A stretch of 64,000 bases of DNA from Acidobacteriota bacterium (lineage in GTDB: Bacteria; Acidobacteriota; Terriglobia; Terriglobales; Acidobacteriaceae), in contig JABCZL010000005.1 of assembly GCA_013289685.1 (NCBI GenBank), positions 310,001 through 374,000 of the forward strand, written 5' to 3'. A program made the position numbers and the translations under genes. Under the pieces are notes generated by a model that did no database searches, was not told where the DNA came from, and saw only the letters and a program-made list of their open reading frames with translations. The first letter of the stretch is position 1. Every line of letters starts with the position of its first letter. Positions 53,230 to 61,496 of this stretch are shown here, piece by piece.

Positions 53230-53490
53230 CCAAGAGGTGGTCACTCTAACGTGGCCTCTACGGCAACTCCGGGTTCGTCGAATCGACGATTCCTGACCGA
53301 CCTGCGTCAGGCGGAATTGAATCCTTACCTCACCGGTAGTGTGCGGGCTGTAGCTTCCGGCGCGCGTTTCTTGTCTGCGCCTGAAGCCCCGCTTAGAGCA
53401 ACCGCTCTAAGTCTCAGCCACCTCACCTGGTCTTTGAGTACCCCAACTACTGCCTTCAGAACTTGTCATCCGACCACCTCCTTTCCGGTG
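53230..53490 (-). ncRNA. candidate structured RNA
   Basis: The minus strand between a promoter-like sequence and a terminator is full of stems. A closing stem pairs 53472-53482 with 53232-53242 (AGGAGGTGGTC with GACCACCTCTT). Inside are CTTAGAGC-loop-GCTCTAAG (53392-53411), a 10-bp stem GCTTC/GGCGC with one mismatch (53353-53387), CCTGAC/GTCAGG (53292-53311) and TCGTCG/CGACGA (53275-53289). It does not show RNase P, tmRNA, SRP or 6S hallmarks. It may be one of the acidobacterial RNA motifs I cannot recall by sequence. The 5' part also carries a 20-codon ORF. Confidence 0.6.
53407..53469 (-). CDS. possible 20-residue leader peptide
   Basis: An ATG at 53469 lies 4 bases after AAAGGAGGTGGTC, an almost complete match to the 16S anti-Shine-Dalgarno sequence. 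It opens a 20-codon frame (MTSSEGSSWGTQ and on to EVAET). The TAG stop at 53407 falls in the CTTAGAGC stem of the candidate structured RNA. The Shine-Dalgarno is also one arm of the closing stem, so folding would hide it. It could be a regulatory leader peptide, or the resemblance could be part of an RNA's structure. Confidence 0.45.
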   Translation of the reverse strand: MTSSEGSSWGTQRPGEVAET

Positions 53491-53498
53491 TAATTCGC

Positions 53499-53528
53499 AC
53501 ATTAGTACGAAAGCGCCCTGTGCGTCAA
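53499..53528 (-). promoter_or_regulatory. promoter-like sequence for the small transcript
   Basis: On the minus strand TTGACG (53528-53523) is followed after 18 bases by TAATGT, overlapping TACTAAT (53507-53501), a moderate sigma-70-type match. Transcription would start near 53492, about 10 bases before the Shine-Dalgarno of the 20-codon ORF. Confidence 0.45.
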
Positions 53529-53581
53529 CCGGCACGAAAGTGGGTATCGCGGAAAGCAACAGGCAATTTGTGAAAGCCGAA

Positions 53582-53971
53582 TTAACGATTGGCGAGAGTG
53601 GCAATTTCGCCCAGCCCCAACAGGCTGGCGTCTGCCGTCACCAGCGTAAGATCGAGTACCTTGGCGGTAGCGGCGAGAAATCGGTCCGCCGGATCGCGCT
53701 GCGGAAGACGCAGTCGGCGGGAGGCTGCGGCAATTTCATGGGTGAAGGGAGCTTCGCGAAATGGCGCTGTCGAGTCGATTATCCAGCTCTCTAGATCTCC
53801 GTCGAGGTGGATGCGTCCCTTCTCATGCAGCATTAACGCCTCCCACGTGCTTATCGGCGACAGCCACAATTCATTTTCCGGGATTCGTAGTTCGTGCCGA
53901 GTTCTGACGCCAAGACGGTCAGGCTCCCGCAGGCTCCACAGCCAGATATGCGTATCGAGCAGGAGCCTCAA
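53582..53971 (-). CDS. vapC: PIN-domain toxin, VapC type
   Basis: This is a 129-residue PIN-domain ribonuclease. Acidic active-site residues are visible: Asp6 in RLLLDTHIWLW, Glu in STWEALML, Asp in RDPADRFLAATA and Asp in LVTADASLL. It starts at a TTG whose last two bases overlap the antitoxin's TGA (4-base overlap), with GGGAGG upstream. Together with the next gene it forms a type II toxin-antitoxin pair. Confidence 0.9.
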   Translation of the reverse strand: MRLLLDTHIWLWSLREPDRLGVRTRHELRIPENELWLSPISTWEALMLHEKGRIHLDGDLESWIIDSTAPFREAPFTHEIAAASRRLRLPQRDPADRFLAATAKVLDLTLVTADASLLGLGEIATLANR

Positions 53972-54207
53972 TCGCGCAGGACCTCCCAGTCATCTGGGTC
54001 GCTGGCCGGGGAGATGATGTCACCCAGAATTTCCATGCGCCCTTTCATTGAACCGATCCAATCCCGGTTATTGGTCGGCGCGGGAGGGGAGACCTCCGCG
54101 ATGGGACGCCCCCGACGAGTCACCCGGATCGGCTGCTTGGTTTTCTGTACCTCATCGAGGATTGCCAGACACTTGGCTTTGAATTCGGAGATAGCTATTT
54201 CTTTCAT
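53968..54207 (-). CDS. Phd/YefM-type antitoxin
   Basis: This is a 79-residue antitoxin. The N-terminal DNA-binding part reads MKEIAISEFKAKCLAILDEV and IRVTRRGRPIAEVSPP, typical of Phd/YefM. The C-terminal part should neutralise the PIN toxin encoded just downstream. The ATG at 54207 is preferred over the in-frame ATG at 54237, which would add WSNIW-type residues and lie inside the operator. Confidence 0.9.
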   Translation of the reverse strand: MKEIAISEFKAKCLAILDEVQKTKQPIRVTRRGRPIAEVSPPAPTNNRDWIGSMKGRMEILGDIISPASDPDDWEVLRD

Positions 54208-54218
54208 GACCCATATAT

Positions 54219-54232
54219 TGGACCATAGTCCA
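54219..54232 (-). promoter_or_regulatory. palindromic operator of the toxin-antitoxin operon
   Basis: TGGAC and GTCCA form a perfect inverted repeat with a 4-base spacer, 12 bases upstream of the antitoxin start. Phd/YefM antitoxins repress their own promoters through such palindromes. A TTGACC hexamer lies just upstream, near 54241. Confidence 0.6.
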
Positions 54233-54249
54233 TACAACTGGTCAAGTAA

Positions 54250-56061
54250 CTACGGCAGTCCGAACGCATAGACCGCGCTGCCTGCTGCGATCGCTACATA
54301 TTCTTTTCCGTCGATCGCAAACGCCATGGGCGCAGCGTAGACCGCGCCGCCCATCTGGAAGTGCCACAGCGGCTTACCCGCCGCCGCATCGAAAGCAATG
54401 AAATTTCCCTCCGCGTCGCCGCTGAACACCAGTCCACCCGCAGTCGACAACACCCCTGACCAAGTCGGCGACGTATGCTCAAACGTCCACTTGATCTCTC
54501 CCGTCGCCGGATCGATCGCCTTCAGGAATCCGCGATAGGGCTCGGCCTCTTCCGACGGAAAATAGGCGCTCCCGTAATACGCGTGTCCCGCTTCATAGGG
54601 CTGCGGCGCCGTGCTGAAAGTGTCGCACTGATCGCGCGCCGTTACGTAAAAGAGCGCCGTCTGCGGGTCGTAGGTCGGAGCCATGAAGTTCGTTGTCCCT
54701 GCCGCCCCGGGACATACCGTGCGACCCTCCAGTGTCGGCGATGCTTCCTTCTTCCCCAGCGGCCGCCCTTCCGCATCCTTCGTATCGCTCCATGTAATTT
54801 TGCCATAAGCATTCGCCGAGATGAGCTTGCCCGATGTGCGATCGAGTACGTAGAAGAATCCATTGCGGTCGGCCTGCGCGATCAGGTGCTTTCCGCCCGC
54901 CGCAGTCATGACGTCAATCATCACCGGAACCTGCGTCGCGTCCCAGTCGTGCTCGTCGTGCTTAGTGAACTGGAAATACCAGTTCATCTTGCCGGTGTCA
55001 GCATCGAGCGCCAGCAGGGAATTGCTGTACAGGTTGTCGCCCGCCCGTCCCTCGCCACGATTCGACGGCGCCGGATTTCCCGTCGGCCAAAAGATCTGAT
55101 TCGTCGCTGCGTCGTAGGTTCCCGTATTCCACGCGGGCGCGCCGCCCACTTTCCACGAATCGCCCTCCCACGTGTCATGCCCCGGCTCACCCGGTCCCGG
55201 CACCGTATAGAACCGCCACTTGCGCTCGCCGGTATCGGCGTCGTACGCGTCAATGAACCCGCGCACGCCGTACTCTCCTCCGGAGATGCCGATCACGATC
55301 AAGTTTTTCACTGCCAGCGGCGCCACCGTGAAGCTATGCCCGGTGCGATAGTCCGCTGCGGCCACGTCCCACAGCACGGCACCTGTTTTCGCATCGAGCG
55401 CGATCACGTGCGCGTCCAGCGTGCCCAGAAAAACCTTGTTCCCCAGAATCGCCACCCCTCGATTCACCCGCCCGCAACACGGACGGATGTCCCCCGGCAA
55501 TTGCCGCTGGTACATCCAAATCGGCCGCCCGGTACGCACGTCCAGGGCAAACGCCCGATTGTCCTGCGCGGTCGCATACATGATCCCGTCGACCACCAAA
55601 GGAGTTGTCTCTAGTTTTCCAGTCGCGGTAGTCTGATACACCCACTTCGCCACCATCGTGCGCGCATTCGTGAGGTTGATCTGGTCGAGCGCGCTGAACC
55701 GCTTCCCGGTATAGTCGCCGGAGTAGGTCATCCAGTTCTGTGGTTCTTTCGCAGAGTTCACCAGCCGTTCGAACGTCACCTGCGCTGTCGTCCAACTCGC
55801 GAAAATACTCATTAAGAAAATCGTCGCGACAAGACGTGCTGGACCTCTGACAATACCGTGGAAGAGCGGCCCTTTGAGAGCCTGCCCTGAGCTTGCCGAA
55901 GGGGCCGCGTTACGAATCCGCCAGAAGAAGGCCTTTAGGCCCAGTGGGCCGTCGGGGCTGAAGCCCGCGGTCGTGACAGCGCCTTTACGCGGCGCTGAAG
56001 CGCCGCTCTTCCTCGCTCGTACTTGCGTCTCAGAAGACTCGATCCACCCCCGCCCTCTCAT
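54250..56061 (-). CDS. PQQ-dependent alcohol dehydrogenase
   Basis: This is a periplasmic eight-bladed quinoprotein that oxidises alcohols with PQQ. Diagnostic features are the adjacent cysteines in GDIRPCCGRVNRGVA, Ca/PQQ-site residues around WPTGNPAPSN, the catalytic-type Asp in KHDEHDWDATQ, and propeller repeats such as LKAIDPATGEIKW and FIAFDAAAGKPLWHF. The core begins about residue 92 (TTAQVTFERLV) after a hydrophobic export signal (LVATIFLMSIFASW). Residues 10-65 are encoded by repeat elements (55881-56006). The ATG at 56061 overlaps the cytochrome gene's TGA. The alternative ATG at 55812 would leave only a stub of a signal peptide. Confidence 0.88.
   Translation of the reverse strand: MRGRGWIESSETQVRARKSGASAPRKGAVTTAGFSPDGPLGLKAFFWRIRNAAPSASSGQALKGPLFHGIVRGPARLVATIFLMSIFASWTTAQVTFERLVNSAKEPQNWMTYSGDYTGKRFSALDQINLTNARTMVAKWVYQTTATGKLETTPLVVDGIMYATAQDNRAFALDVRTGRPIWMYQRQLPGDIRPCCGRVNRGVAILGNKVFLGTLDAHVIALDAKTGAVLWDVAAADYRTGHSFTVAPLAVKNLIVIGISGGEYGVRGFIDAYDADTGERKWRFYTVPGPGEPGHDTWEGDSWKVGGAPAWNTGTYDAATNQIFWPTGNPAPSNRGEGRAGDNLYSNSLLALDADTGKMNWYFQFTKHDEHDWDATQVPVMIDVMTAAGGKHLIAQADRNGFFYVLDRTSGKLISANAYGKITWSDTKDAEGRPLGKKEASPTLEGRTVCPGAAGTTNFMAPTYDPQTALFYVTARDQCDTFSTAPQPYEAGHAYYGSAYFPSEEAEPYRGFLKAIDPATGEIKWTFEHTSPTWSGVLSTAGGLVFSGDAEGNFIAFDAAAGKPLWHFQMGGAVYAAPMAFAIDGKEYVAIAAGSAVYAFGLP
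55881..56006. repeat. cluster of dispersed repeats in the quinoprotein 5' end
   Basis: Three elements lie in a row: CCTGAGCTTGCCGAAGGGG (about 55886-55904), the hairpin GGGCTGAAGCCC (55955-55966) and the hairpin GCGGCGCTGAAGCGCCGC (55989-56006). The last two share a CTGAAG centre. All are typical intergenic repeats of soil bacteria (from memory), yet the frame through them stays open. Confidence 0.65.
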
Positions 56062-56903
56062 TTCGGCCCCACGCTGATCAAATAAGCCACAATGTCCCCC
56101 AGTTCCTTGTCGCTCAAAATATCGGCTCCGTACACTGGCATGGCCGACTGCCGGGTCTTCTGAAACGACCGCAGCTTGTCCTTCTCCAGCAGATGAATCT
56201 GCTCGCTCGCGTCCATGATCTGCACGCTGAAGCTGTCTTCATTGAGCGTCACGCCTTTGATCTGCTTCCCGTCGGCGGTAACCACGGTGACGGTCTCATA
56301 TTCCTGCGGAAACTCCTTGGTTGCCTCAGTTAATCCCCAAGCCAGCCGCCGGCTGGGATTGCGCACCGAATCGATGATCGCCTCGCGCGTCCGCGATCCG
56401 CCCACTCCCGTCAACTCCGGCCCGAGCCGGCCGCCCTTGCCCTCCACCATGTGACAGAGGGAGCAGTTGGCATCGCCATGAAACAGTTCCTTGCCGCGGC
56501 TGGCATTACCCACGGCTTGAGCCGGAGCCTTCACTTCCTGGCTGCGAATGTAGGTGATGATCTGCCAGATCTCCTCATCGGTCATGCCGACGCCCTGCCC
56601 GTTAGTCCCGTTGGCCGGCATCGCAGTTCCTGGAATACCGTTGCTGATGACCTGAAACATCTCCGCGTCAGAGTGCGTGTGCTTCTTCACCGCCCGCGTC
56701 AGGTCCGGCCCGCGTCCTCCGCCGTGCGCGCCCAGTCCATGACACAGCGCGCAGTTGATGCGGAACTCATACTCCCCCGCCTTCGCCGCTTTGGCGTTAC
56801 CGGCTAGAGGATTGCGGTCGTCCGCGTGCAACAGCGCTGCGGTCATCAGCAGCGAGAAGACGGCAAGCCGCACGAGAATGAAATAGTGTTTGGTCGCAAG
56901 CAT
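56058..56903 (-). CDS. exported diheme c-type cytochrome
   Basis: This is a protein of about 281 residues with a signal peptide (FILVRLAVFSLLMTAALLHA) and two c-type heme sites, CALCH at 51-55 and CSLCH at 147-151. The second follows the pattern of cytochromes that carry a DUF-like end domain (YETVTVVTADGKQIKGVTLNEDSFSVQIMD), as seen in membrane-dehydrogenase-linked cytochromes. It is immediately upstream of the PQQ dehydrogenase and overlaps it by four bases, so it is the likely electron acceptor. The ATG at 56903 starts the signal peptide; an in-frame ATG at 56933 is also possible. Confidence 0.9.
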   Translation of the reverse strand: MLATKHYFILVRLAVFSLLMTAALLHADDRNPLAGNAKAAKAGEYEFRINCALCHGLGAHGGGRGPDLTRAVKKHTHSDAEMFQVISNGIPGTAMPANGTNGQGVGMTDEEIWQIITYIRSQEVKAPAQAVGNASRGKELFHGDANCSLCHMVEGKGGRLGPELTGVGGSRTREAIIDSVRNPSRRLAWGLTEATKEFPQEYETVTVVTADGKQIKGVTLNEDSFSVQIMDASEQIHLLEKDKLRSFQKTRQSAMPVYGADILSDKELGDIVAYLISVGPK

Positions 56904-57165
56904 TTGCCACCCACTTGTTGGAAGTTGCCGCATTTTACGCCAATAACTTGCCAGCGTCGCTTTGGAAATCTCGTCATAAAGCCGGCTCCGAAAAACCCTC
57001 GTACCGTCGCCACTTTCCCCACGCGTACATGTCTGTCAGTCATCTGGGAAGGGTACCGACGCCCTTCTAGACTTAAGTTCTCTCGGTTCACGGTCCCCTG
57101 ACGTCGCGAAGTGGACTGCGGCTCAGACCATGGTAGGCGTCGAATCGGTTTTGGAGGCGGAACGG

Positions 57166-57684
57166 GTGTTCAAGAAGGCCGCACTCTTTGGGCTGCTGTT
57201 CTTCGTCGGCACTGGACTCGGGTCATACGCCGGGTGGGAACTCGGGTCGTCGTTCGAGTCCGCGCGAGAGTTTCGCGCCTTCCGGACGGCCGAAGAAAAA
57301 GCCTTTCTCAGAACCTACGAGTCGATCGCAAGCCTGTGGATCGTCAACATGAGATCGGCCACTATCCTCCAAAATCCAAAATACGGATCAGAAGGCCGTC
57401 GAGCAGACTTGAACTTGGTGTTGGATGCCGCTCAAAAGGGCCGGACACAGGCGACCGATCCGGCGGTGCTCACGCTCATCGACGTCGAGACCGGCATCAC
57501 CTATGCGCGGCTTGGAATGGTCGAAGAATCCGCCGGTAATCTTCCCGCCTCTCAGACCTGGATGCAAAAAGCGCAGACCACATTGCGGCAGGCAGGCTGG
57601 AAGAACTATTCAGAGTCGCATCTGAGGGAGATCGTGCAAGCGCGCAACCAGCAAGACTCCTGCGACTGCCCCGGAAAAAAATGA
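57166..57684 (+). CDS. small membrane-anchored helical protein, copy 1
   Basis: This is a protein of about 172 residues with one N-terminal membrane helix (ALFGLLFFVGTGLGSYAGW) and a soluble helical domain (AFLRTYESIASLWIVNMRSA, TYARLGMVEESAGNLPASQTW). The GTG at 57166 follows GGAGG by eight bases and puts KK before the helix. An ATG at 57130 is in frame but lacks a ribosome-binding site. It is paralogous to the next gene, 7 bases downstream. Function unknown. Confidence 0.7.
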   Translation: MFKKAALFGLLFFVGTGLGSYAGWELGSSFESAREFRAFRTAEEKAFLRTYESIASLWIVNMRSATILQNPKYGSEGRRADLNLVLDAAQKGRTQATDPAVLTLIDVETGITYARLGMVEESAGNLPASQTWMQKAQTTLRQAGWKNYSESHLREIVQARNQQDSCDCPGKK

Positions 57685-57691
57685 GGTCAGC

Positions 57692-58147
57692 ATGAAAGCA
57701 CTGAAACTTTGCTGCATCGCACTGTCATCGGGTCTCCTCGTTGGTGTCGTGGCCGGCGCCTACATGGGGACCTGGATTGACGGAGTTCTGATCTGGAGGG
57801 AAATGTCAGCTGGGACGGGATATGCTGAGCTTTCCAATCTCCAGTATGACCAAGCCGATACCGAACATGCCCGCCAAGCCCTGCTGGGCTTCACCAAATT
57901 CTCGCAGTCGATGAGCAAACTGCACAGCGCCCAACGCGACAAGGCGCTCCTCGTCGATACCGGACGAGCCTATCTGCGACTCGCAGCGATTGAAGAACGT
58001 GCCGGCAACAGCAGTCTCTCGCGTCAATACGTGCTCAATGCTCAGCAGAGCTTTAGAAGTATGGGCCGCGATATCCCGGAAGCGGAACTCAACAAGCAGG
58101 TCACGAAGATTGCCAGCCCTGCCCCACCCAATAGCCCGCCTTCGTAG
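57692..58147 (+). CDS. small membrane-anchored helical protein, copy 2
   Basis: This is a 151-residue partner of the previous gene with one membrane segment (IALSSGLLVGVVAGAYMGTW) and the same TPR-like half (AYLRLAAIEERAGNSSLSRQYVLNAQQSF). It starts seven bases after the upstream stop, with GAGGT before the ATG. The tail is Pro-rich. The two genes look like a diverged tandem duplication whose products sit together at the membrane. Role unknown. Confidence 0.72.
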   Translation: MKALKLCCIALSSGLLVGVVAGAYMGTWIDGVLIWREMSAGTGYAELSNLQYDQADTEHARQALLGFTKFSQSMSKLHSAQRDKALLVDTGRAYLRLAAIEERAGNSSLSRQYVLNAQQSFRSMGRDIPEAELNKQVTKIASPAPPNSPPS

Positions 58148-58281
58148 TTCCCCACCTGTACATGTCCAGCGGGCATCTGCCGCCTGCACCTTTGGCTCTC
58201 TACACTGAAATCCTGCCCTCTATATGCCGATAGTACTGAGGGGAGAAGAGGATTTCCCTGGGCGTCGAAGTGATTGATTCG

Positions 58282-58968
58282 TCAGCCTTTCCAGCGAAAG
58301 GCGTCGGCCTGGGGAAGGCCCACATGAGCCAGCACGCGGTAAGCAAATTCGCGCGCCATCTCATCTAAAGAAGCAGGGTGGTAATAGAACGCCGGAATCA
58401 GCGGGAAGACGGTGGCTCCGGCGTCGGCGGCCCGGTACATGTTGCGGATGTGGATTTTGTTGAGCGGCGTCTCGCGCACGCACAGCACCAGCGGACGCTT
58501 CTCTTTGAGCGAGACATCCGCCGCGCGCTCAATCAGTTGCGCGGCAACGCCGTTGGCGATACGGGCCAAAGTGCCAACGCTGCATGGCATGACGATCATG
58601 GCGTCGGCGGGATAGGAACCGCTGGCCACGTTCGCCCCGATGTCGGTGTTCGATTGCTCTTTGATTTTGAGCGCAGCACGACTGCCGGAGTGGCCAAGAA
58701 TCCGGCCGACCAGGTTGGACCGGCCCTTCAGGCCCAACTCTTCGGCCATAACCCGCAGCGCGCTGTCAGAAGCGATGAAGTTGACCGTCTCCACGCGAGC
58801 ATCGCGTTCGACGGCCAGCAGAAGATGCCGCAGAAAAATGGCCCCGCTGGCCCCCGTGGTCGCGATGGTCAGATTCCGCGGTGGATGGTTAGGCAGAAAG
58901 CCTCCGGCGAGGCACAGAAGAATGACCTCGAATTGTGGAGCATAGGGAGTTGCTGAAGAAGAAGTCAA
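58282..58968 (-). CDS. ubiX: flavin prenyltransferase UbiX
   Basis: This is a protein of about 228 residues that makes prenylated FMN for UbiD-type decarboxylases. Family motifs are NLTIATTGASGAIFLRHLL, FIASDSALRVMAEELG, MPCSVGTLARIANGVAAQLI, ERAADVSLKEKRPLVL, RETPLNKIHIRNMYRAADAG and PAFYYHPASLDEM. The conserved part starts about 33 residues into this frame, with no ATG closer. I use the TTG at 58968. The frame further upstream only reads through the heptamer repeat (SWLLALG units). No ubiD lies in the window. Confidence 0.9.
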   Translation of the reverse strand: MTSSSATPYAPQFEVILLCLAGGFLPNHPPRNLTIATTGASGAIFLRHLLLAVERDARVETVNFIASDSALRVMAEELGLKGRSNLVGRILGHSGSRAALKIKEQSNTDIGANVASGSYPADAMIVMPCSVGTLARIANGVAAQLIERAADVSLKEKRPLVLCVRETPLNKIHIRNMYRAADAGATVFPLIPAFYYHPASLDEMAREFAYRVLAHVGLPQADAFRWKG

Positions 58969-58975
58969 GACGAGG

Positions 58976-59052
58976 AGCCAGAAGCTAAGAGCTAAGAGCC
59001 AAGAGCCAAGAGCCAAGAGCCAAGAGCCAAGAGCCAAGAGCCAAGAGCCAAT
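58976..59052. repeat. heptamer tandem repeat (AGCCAAG), about 11 copies
   Basis: Eleven 7-bp units run from 58976 to 59052: the first three are variants (AGCCAGA, AGCTAAG, AGCTAAG), seven are exact AGCCAAG, and the last is AGCCAAT. The block fills the whole space between divergently transcribed ubiX and the ChaN-like gene and ends one base before the latter's ATG, so it also occupies that gene's ribosome-binding region. Confidence 0.95.
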
Positions 59053-59053
59053 C

Positions 59054-60655
59054 ATGTCCTCGACCGCCAATCTCCGATCCCGCCGCAGCGCCGCCCAGTT
59101 GCACGCGCTGGCGGGAGTGGAGCGCGAAATCCGTGCCCAGGATTCCCATAACCGTCGCAAATATCTTCGCGAATTCAACCAGGCCTTTCGCAGCTACGAC
59201 TCCGTTCTTGATGCGCAGCAGATTCAAAGCGCACTCCACTCCGCCGACGTGGTCCTCATCGGCGACTACCACGCGCTGCCCGCTGCGCAGCGTCATGCCG
59301 CCTCGCTGATCGAGCAGCGTGCGCTGGCCGGCGACCGTCCGGTCGTGCTGGGAGTCGAAACCATTTTCGCCCGTGACCAGCACATTCTCGACGAGTGGTG
59401 GCGCCGCGAAATCGACGAAACCGAACTCCGCCAGCGCATCCGCTTCGACCTTGACTGGGGATACGACTGGGCCCCGTTTCACGAGTTGCTGGTCACTGCG
59501 CGCGATCACGCGGAAGCCGTCTACGGCCTCGACTGCATGCCGCGCGAAGATCTCCGCAAGATCGGCGCCCGCGACCGTCACGCCGCCGCCAAGATCGCCG
59601 AAATCCGCGAGCGCCATCCCAACGCTGTCATCTTCGTGTTGTTCGGCGAGTCGCATCTCGCTCCGGACCATCTGCCGCGCGCGCTGCGTCAGCAGATGCC
59701 TAGCGCAAAAATTCTCACTGTCTTGCAGAACATCGACGCGCTCTACTGGCGCGCCGCCGGAGAACGCGCCGACAAAGTGGAAGGCGTTCGCGTCAACGAT
59801 GACGTTCTGTGCGTCTTCAACGCCACGCCGCTGGAAAAATACGAAAGCTACCGCCTGTTTCTCGACCAGTGGAGCCGCTGCGACGACGGTCCCGATTTCG
59901 CTCCCACCATCTACAACTTGATCGACAGCCTGGCCCGCTTCCTCGAGATCAACCGTTACTCGCCGCACAACGGCACCCAGCCGAAATTTCTGGTCGACCT
60001 GATGCCTGAGGTCTACGGTGGTTCGTCCGACGGCATGCTGCGCCGTTTGCTGTCGCGCAAAAGCATTGCTGAAACCGGGCGCGAAGCCATGCTGGCCAGC
60101 GTGGAAGAACGCGGCAGTGCCTACCTGCCACAAGTGAATGCGTTCTATGTCCGCGAATTCCAGATGATCCACGCCGCCGAAGATGCCACCCGCTTTCTGC
60201 ATCAAGCCTGTCGGGGATTGCCGCAGCGCCTCAACGGCCATGCGGAAGAAGGAAGCGCCGCGAGCAGCAACCGCGCCCTCAGGACCGCAATCGACGATTT
60301 CTACACCCGCGTGGTCGAGCACGCGGTAGCCTATTTCGGTTCGCGCGTGCTCTATCCCTCGCGTCCCGTTCCCAGCGACTCGTCACCGCTATCCCGGGCG
60401 GCCTGCGAAAAAGCGGCGCAGGCGGCCATCCGGGCCGAGGTCAGCAAGTGTGAATCCGCCGCGCAGGATCTCGGCTACCGCATCGGAAACCAAATCTATG
60501 ACGCCTACCTTGCCGGCAAAGTCGCGCCCAGTGGCCTGCGCCGGCTATTCCTCGCGCACCTCGACGAGCCCGGGCTGGCCCGCAAAGTCTGTGCCGCCGT
60601 GATTGCCAAAGTCCGCTCGCTTTCCAACTCAAAGTCGCGCGCCGCCCATGCCTGA
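59054..60655 (+). CDS. ChaN-family (haem-binding/Tiki-like) protein
   Basis: This is a 533-residue protein with the ChaN/EreA-like fold: VVLIGDYHALPAAQRHAASLIEQ near 65-87, VVLGVETIFARDQHILDEWW, and VIFVLFGESHLAPDHLPRAL near 195-214. ChaN of Campylobacter binds haem, and related proteins are metal-dependent hydrolases. There is no signal peptide here, which differs from lipoprotein members. The C-terminal 250 residues are extra and helical. The heptamer repeat lies directly before the start codon, and only its AAGAG words could serve as a ribosome-binding site. A distant gene-neighbour link to larB is possible (48-base gap). Confidence 0.82.
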   Translation: MSSTANLRSRRSAAQLHALAGVEREIRAQDSHNRRKYLREFNQAFRSYDSVLDAQQIQSALHSADVVLIGDYHALPAAQRHAASLIEQRALAGDRPVVLGVETIFARDQHILDEWWRREIDETELRQRIRFDLDWGYDWAPFHELLVTARDHAEAVYGLDCMPREDLRKIGARDRHAAAKIAEIRERHPNAVIFVLFGESHLAPDHLPRALRQQMPSAKILTVLQNIDALYWRAAGERADKVEGVRVNDDVLCVFNATPLEKYESYRLFLDQWSRCDDGPDFAPTIYNLIDSLARFLEINRYSPHNGTQPKFLVDLMPEVYGGSSDGMLRRLLSRKSIAETGREAMLASVEERGSAYLPQVNAFYVREFQMIHAAEDATRFLHQACRGLPQRLNGHAEEGSAASSNRALRTAIDDFYTRVVEHAVAYFGSRVLYPSRPVPSDSSPLSRAACEKAAQAAIRAEVSKCESAAQDLGYRIGNQIYDAYLAGKVAPSGLRRLFLAHLDEPGLARKVCAAVIAKVRSLSNSKSRAAHA

Positions 60656-60702
60656 ACTCCGCCCTCTCTGCGAAATGCTAATCTAGACCTCAGCCCGGCT
60701 GA

Positions 60703-61482
<780 letters not shown>

Positions 61483-61496
61483 GCAAGGAGGAACCT

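Noticed and set aside
53230..53300. SAM-type riboswitch on the plus strand (GAGGTGG then CGGCAACTCC)
   Set aside because: The GAGGGA and GGCCC-GAUGAA-CC core elements are missing, and promoter and terminator point to the other strand.
53471..53485. GACCACCTCCTTTCC on the plus strand looks like the 3' end of 16S rRNA
   Set aside because: Only about 13 bases match and no other 16S sequence is present. It is better explained as the complement of a strong Shine-Dalgarno on the minus strand.
58976..59178. SWLLALG-type repeats considered as a UbiX membrane segment
   Set aside because: They are only the translation of the heptamer DNA repeat and lie upstream of the probable UbiX start.
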